Assembly (NCBI GenBank): GCA_049657775.1
Contig: JBASNZ010000100.1
Location: 1-33,929, forward strand
Length of the DNA: 33,929 bases
Reading direction: 5' to 3'
Source: JBASNZ01 sp049657775
GTDB taxonomy: Bacteria > Actinomycetota > Coriobacteriia > Anaerosomatales > Anaerosomataceae
Position numbers and translations under genes: made by a program. Under the pieces are notes generated by a model. That model searched no databases, was not told where the DNA came from, and worked only from the letters and a program-made list of their open reading frames with translations. Below are positions 31,053 through 33,929 of this stretch, piece by piece (positions within the stretch are counted from its first letter, which is position 1; each line of letters begins with the position of its first letter).

Positions 31053-32243
31053 TCATACAACCCGTGATTCCGAGTCTTCGCGCCCGTACATGGTATCCGA
31101 CTCAGACCGTGTCCACCAACTTGCGAAGTCAGCGTGGATGACGGTACCTGCGACGCCGTCTTCCCTCACGACGATGTCGCCCAGAGTCTTCGCGGCCCGC
31201 CCAGAGTCGCTTGGAAGCAAGTGACCGTATGTCGACATGATCAAGTCGCCAGACCCGGGGCTGTGGCCCAGCAGTGTCGCAACCAGCTTGGGGTTCACGC
31301 CCTCAGACAGCAGTATCGTGGCAAAGGTGTGTCTGATGCAGTGTGGGGTAAACCTCGCCAGTTCCATCTCCTCGACAATCGGCTTGAACACCCGATGAAT
31401 GTTGCTGCGATGAAGCGGAGCACCCTGCACCGTGGGGAATACGAGATCAAGCTCATTGGGCAGTTGCCCATCCAGGTGTTTGCGGAGCACGTCGAGCACT
31501 CCCTCGCTCACGGGAATCGAACGACGGCTCGTCTTGCTCTTGAGCCGGAAGAGAAGCACGCCGTCCTGGATCTGTGTGCGCACGAGAATCTGGCTGTTCT
31601 TCCAATCGATCGCAGCGACTTGGAGACCAGCGATTTCCCCGAAGCGCAAGCCGGTGGCAAACCACACGGTGAACAGGGCCTTTGTGTGCTCTGGCGCGAG
31701 GTCGATGAAACGGCGGATCTGATTGGTGTCGAGTACGACAATCTCCTTCTGACGGAGTTCGCCCTTCGGCTGGTTAGTCACATCTTCTGCCGGTGAGCGA
31801 GTGATTATGCCGTCACGAACCGCACGCCTCAGCACCTGGCGCAGGCGGGTCAGCGATTTCCTCACCGTATAGGGAGAGCATCCAGCTGCCACTAGCCTCG
31901 CGAGATGGGTCTCGCAATCCTGCGTCGTGATCGACTTGATGGGCACGTCGCCGAAGTGTTCGACGAGCCGCTTGCAGGTGAGGCGGTAGTCTTCTTGCGT
32001 CGAATCGGCCAGCTGGTTGATCGTCGCCAGGAAGGTGACGATGTACTGGTTGAAGAGCACGATCTTTGGCTTCGGATCCTCGCCCAGCACGATGCGGCGA
32101 CGGAGCTCCTCGGCTTCGAGCAGTGCATCCCTCTTGCGGGGCCACGTGTGCGTATAGACGTAGCGCCCGCGCACAGAGTCGTAGACCTTACCGGTGTAGC
32201 GTTTGGTGCCGTCCTTCAGCGTCTTCATGATGATGTGTGCCAT
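31053..32243 (-). CDS. int: tyrosine-type site-specific integrase
   Basis: 396 aa. The N-terminal arm-binding domain is followed by a SAM-like core-binding domain (~65-160) and a catalytic domain with Arg200 (ATGLRFGEI), H301-x2-R304 (HCIRHTFAT), His327 (TLLGHSPG) and Tyr339 (MSTYGHLL). ATG 32243 is chosen for AAGGAG 8 nt upstream; the frame is open to 32390 but overlaps the excisionase-like gene. The 3' end lies 91 nt from the 5' end of tRNA-Arg. Confidence 0.93.
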   Translation of the reverse strand: MAHIIMKTLKDGTKRYTGKVYDSVRGRYVYTHTWPRKRDALLEAEELRRRIVLGEDPKPKIVLFNQYIVTFLATINQLADSTQEDYRLTCKRLVEHFGDVPIKSITTQDCETHLARLVAAGCSPYTVRKSLTRLRQVLRRAVRDGIITRSPAEDVTNQPKGELRQKEIVVLDTNQIRRFIDLAPEHTKALFTVWFATGLRFGEIAGLQVAAIDWKNSQILVRTQIQDGVLLFRLKSKTSRRSIPVSEGVLDVLRKHLDGQLPNELDLVFPTVQGAPLHRSNIHRVFKPIVEEMELARFTPHCIRHTFATILLSEGVNPKLVATLLGHSPGSGDLIMSTYGHLLPSDSGRAAKTLGDIVVREDGVAGTVIHADFASWWTRSESDTMYGREDSESRVV

Positions 32244-32470
32244 CACACACTCCTTCCTGCATCGCGGGAATCGGGGGTTTCCGAATCGCGCCGGCCGATC
32301 CATTGCACGACTTCGGTAGGCGAGAAGCGCTTGTAACGTCCGAGTTGGTAGTACGGCATGTCGTACTGACGGCACGCCGAGTACACCCACTTGGGGGTGA
32401 CGCTTAGCAGATCCGCAATCTCGGTCGCGGTGACGAGGCGCTCACGTGGAGCGCAAGGGATTGTAGGCAT
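32243..32470 (-). CDS. excisionase-like helix-turn-helix protein
   Basis: 75 aa. A MerR/Xis-type winged helix: LVTATEIADLLSVTPKWVYS, then a wing with YQLGRYKRFSPTEVVQWI. Its stop overlaps the integrase start by one nucleotide (TGATG), the usual xis-int order. It should bind the element end and steer the integrase toward excision, and may control int. Confidence 0.8.
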   Translation of the reverse strand: MPTIPCAPRERLVTATEIADLLSVTPKWVYSACRQYDMPYYQLGRYKRFSPTEVVQWIGRRDSETPDSRDAGRSV

Positions 32471-33181
32471 GGTAGACCATCTCTCTGGGCACAGGGATGC
32501 CCGGGAACGTCACGCCTCAAGGGCGTGAATCGAATGAGATGGCCTCCCGCTTACGGTGTGCGTGGAGTCGGGGGTGAAGCTGCTATGGAAGGCCGATGAG
32601 TTGGCCGAACGACCCCAGGAACACTCTTTCATCCCGGCGGTTGGACTCCGCGTTCGGTGCAGTTGCCTGGTGCGAGTCCCTCGTCTTGGTCCCAGCCACG
32701 CTTGTCTGGGCTTGGCGGTAGTGCGAGCTGTGTGCCGGTTACTCCTTCCAGATGGAGGGCAGAGAACTTGTCACCTACGGAGCTCCGTGGAATGCGCCGT
32801 TGGTGATGACCGCAATCGGATTCGAACTACTCGTCCGTACCTCACTCCTTTCGTCAGCGTTCTGAATTCATCACGATCATGGACCCAGATCGGATGACTT
32901 GTCCAAGTACGACAAAGTAGCAGTAAGTGAAACAAAGTAGTCCCAAGTGATGGAAAGTGCCCAGCCTTTTCGCAGCAATTTCTCCGTACATCAGTCCATG
33001 ACGCCGTTAGACCCACACGAATGCCGCTTAGCGTCACTTGATGACCGTTTGGCGATTCGCTTCGAAACCGAAGACGTATTCGGGCGCTGGTTCGTACTGT
33101 TCTAGATATACGGCCCCCACTTGATGGAAGAACTGTGTCCACTCCCAGAGACACTAAGAGGAAGAAGAGAAGAGAACTCCA
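32471..33181. other. 711-nt control region of the integrative element
   Basis: No convincing gene. It holds a hairpin CACGCC-N5-GGCGTG (32511-32527) upstream of xis, the 20-bp repeat pair at 32912-32951, and ACTTGATG at 33036-33043 and 33119-33126. Base composition is more AT-rich than the chromosome on the left. Confidence 0.5.
32912..32951. repeat. two 20-bp iteron-like direct repeats
   Basis: ACAAAGTAG-N4-AAGTGA-N occurs at 32912-32931 and again directly at 32932-32951, with a partial third (AAAGTG) after. The 20-bp period puts the units on one DNA face. It lies 231 nt before the rep-like gene, as iterons or operator sites often do. Confidence 0.5.
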
Positions 33182-33724
33182 ATGAGAGAAGTCACCAGAG
33201 CAGACATTCGGAAGCACAAGAGGCAAATCGAGGCCTGGTATCCCTATGAGCCGAAGCCTTTGCCGACAAGGGTTCAGGCGGGGTCGTTCTTTGTGACTGA
33301 TCCTCACACGGTGAAGCTTGTGGAACAGCACTTAATCCCGTCGATGCCGGCGGCGCTCTTCTTTAGTGGGTCATACCGTGTGGAGCCGCGTGGTCCGAAC
33401 GCATACGAAACGATAATCCGTGACTTCGAGCGAGTGATTAGGGCGGCGGGTCACGAAGGTCGATACTTCGCCGTGGCAGCCAAGAACGAACGTGAGGGAC
33501 GCCGGCACATCCACGCGATCGTGGACTACGGTCCCCATATTCCGGCGCTCGGGAACCTATGGGCAGACGCCCATGGGATGTGGCGTGCTGGACTAGCCGA
33601 CCCAGGTGCCTTCTATTACGTCGGAAGACACGCGCACCCTAACCGCATCGAGAGTGTCGTGCTCGACCGCACCATGCTCGATGCGTTTACTGGCAAGACG
33701 GCCGGCGCCACGAGAATCAAGTAG
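33182..33724 (+). CDS. putative HUH-endonuclease replication initiator
   Basis: 180 aa. LFFSGSYRV...YFAVAAKNE is followed by GRRHIHAIVDYG, a His-x-His metal motif (H109, H111) flanked by hydrophobics. About 34 residues later MWRAGLADPGAFYYVGRHA fits the W..G...a.Y..KY pattern around the nicking Tyr (Y145/Y146), with Arg in place of Lys. This order is that of rolling-circle Rep proteins of small plasmids, phages and integrative elements. It is shorter than most. A purine-rich ribosome site (AGAGGAAGAAGAG) precedes ATG 33182. Assignment is by motif only. Confidence 0.55.
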   Translation: MREVTRADIRKHKRQIEAWYPYEPKPLPTRVQAGSFFVTDPHTVKLVEQHLIPSMPAALFFSGSYRVEPRGPNAYETIIRDFERVIRAAGHEGRYFAVAAKNEREGRRHIHAIVDYGPHIPALGNLWADAHGMWRAGLADPGAFYYVGRHAHPNRIESVVLDRTMLDAFTGKTAGATRIK

Positions 33725-33798
33725 AGCAACCCCGATGTCGAAATCCGCCCCCGCTCCCGGTACTACATAACTAGGGCTACCACTTCGAAGGGATTCCA

Positions 33799-33929
33799 AT
33801 GACTGAGCAACGCGGAACCGCACCGATGGACGATCCAGACTTCCGGGATTATCTCGACCGTGAGATCACCCAGGCGTTCGTCGATGGCCCGGGCAAGCAC
33901 CTCACCCTGGTCATCTTGGCGGCCACAAC
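33799..33929 (+). CDS. hypothetical protein, truncated by window end
   Basis: Open frame from ATG 33799 through the last base: MTEQRGTAPMDDPDFRDYLD, then REITQAFVDGPGKHLTLVIL, AAT. GAAGGG lies 8 nt upstream. Acidic and soluble so far; no family recognised from 43 residues. Confidence 0.55.
   Translation, partial: MTEQRGTAPMDDPDFRDYLDREITQAFVDGPGKHLTLVILAAT

Larger units (their letters stand above)
31053..33929. mobile_element. integrative element, left part (int, xis, rep-like)
   Basis: Integrase, excisionase-like gene, iteron-like repeats and a putative HUH replication protein in one block beside a tRNA-Arg gene suggest a replicating integrative element (the plan of actinobacterial AICE or related IMEs). 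The block runs off the window, so its far attachment site, transfer genes and cargo are not visible. Confidence 0.7.

Noticed and set aside
32912..32951. CRISPR array
   Set aside because: Only two short imperfect units, no spacer-length spacing and no cas genes.
32771..33331. 186-aa minus-strand frame in the mobile element control region
   Set aside because: No start signal or family resemblance; overlaps the iterons and the Rep-like gene.

Overview
The window is high-GC bacterial DNA, mostly tightly packed genes with GTG/TTG starts, 4-bp stop/start overlaps and strong Shine-Dalgarno sites. A T-box and an M-box riboswitch, an NRAMP-related Mg transporter of the kind described from Eggerthella, holin-like and YtxH proteins and an RlpA-like cell-wall protein together suggest an actinobacterium, perhaps of the Coriobacteriia side. 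That placement is inference from gene content; no rRNA is present.

Layout. 1-2400: a poorly understood leader region, an exported RlpA-like double-psi beta-barrel protein, a holin-family membrane protein with a small partner, and a stand-alone protein resembling the cyanophycin synthetase N-domain. 2590-9812: a defence-like accessory block. It holds a HicA-HicB-SecB-like toxin/antitoxin/chaperone set behind a palindromic promoter, a frameshifted ORF, a large one-chain restriction-modification enzyme (PD-(D/E)XK nuclease plus N6-adenine methylase, no helicase), a broken DUF4238 gene, and a serine-dehydrogenase-type (SppA/ClpP-fold) protease with a small basic partner. 10143-12670: a promoter and T-box leader control an aminotransferase-ddl operon. 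12731-16901: housekeeping genes (YtxH, PRC-barrel, GNAT, YbaK, NodB deacetylase, and 5-formyl-THF cyclo-ligase on the opposite strand).

16974-20590 (minus strand): an Mg-controlled operon. A clear M-box and an intrinsic terminator precede a MgtE-like protein whose pore signature is missing, followed 3 nt later by an NRAMP protein whose metal-site motifs are altered. 20612-23009: a CPH-type copper/silver P-type ATPase with a His-rich repeated N-terminus, flanked by ~70-bp direct repeats that are copies of the 3' end of the neighbouring HAD phosphatase gene. 23919-27124: GNAT plus a SsuA/TauA-type ABC importer. 27126-30540 (minus): a double-PAS hybrid histidine kinase followed by three single-domain receivers, with no output domain among them.

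30886-33929: tRNA-Arg(CCT) next to the start of an integrative element with a tyrosine integrase, an excisionase-like HTH protein, a 20-bp iteron-like repeat pair, a putative HUH replication protein and a gene running off the window.
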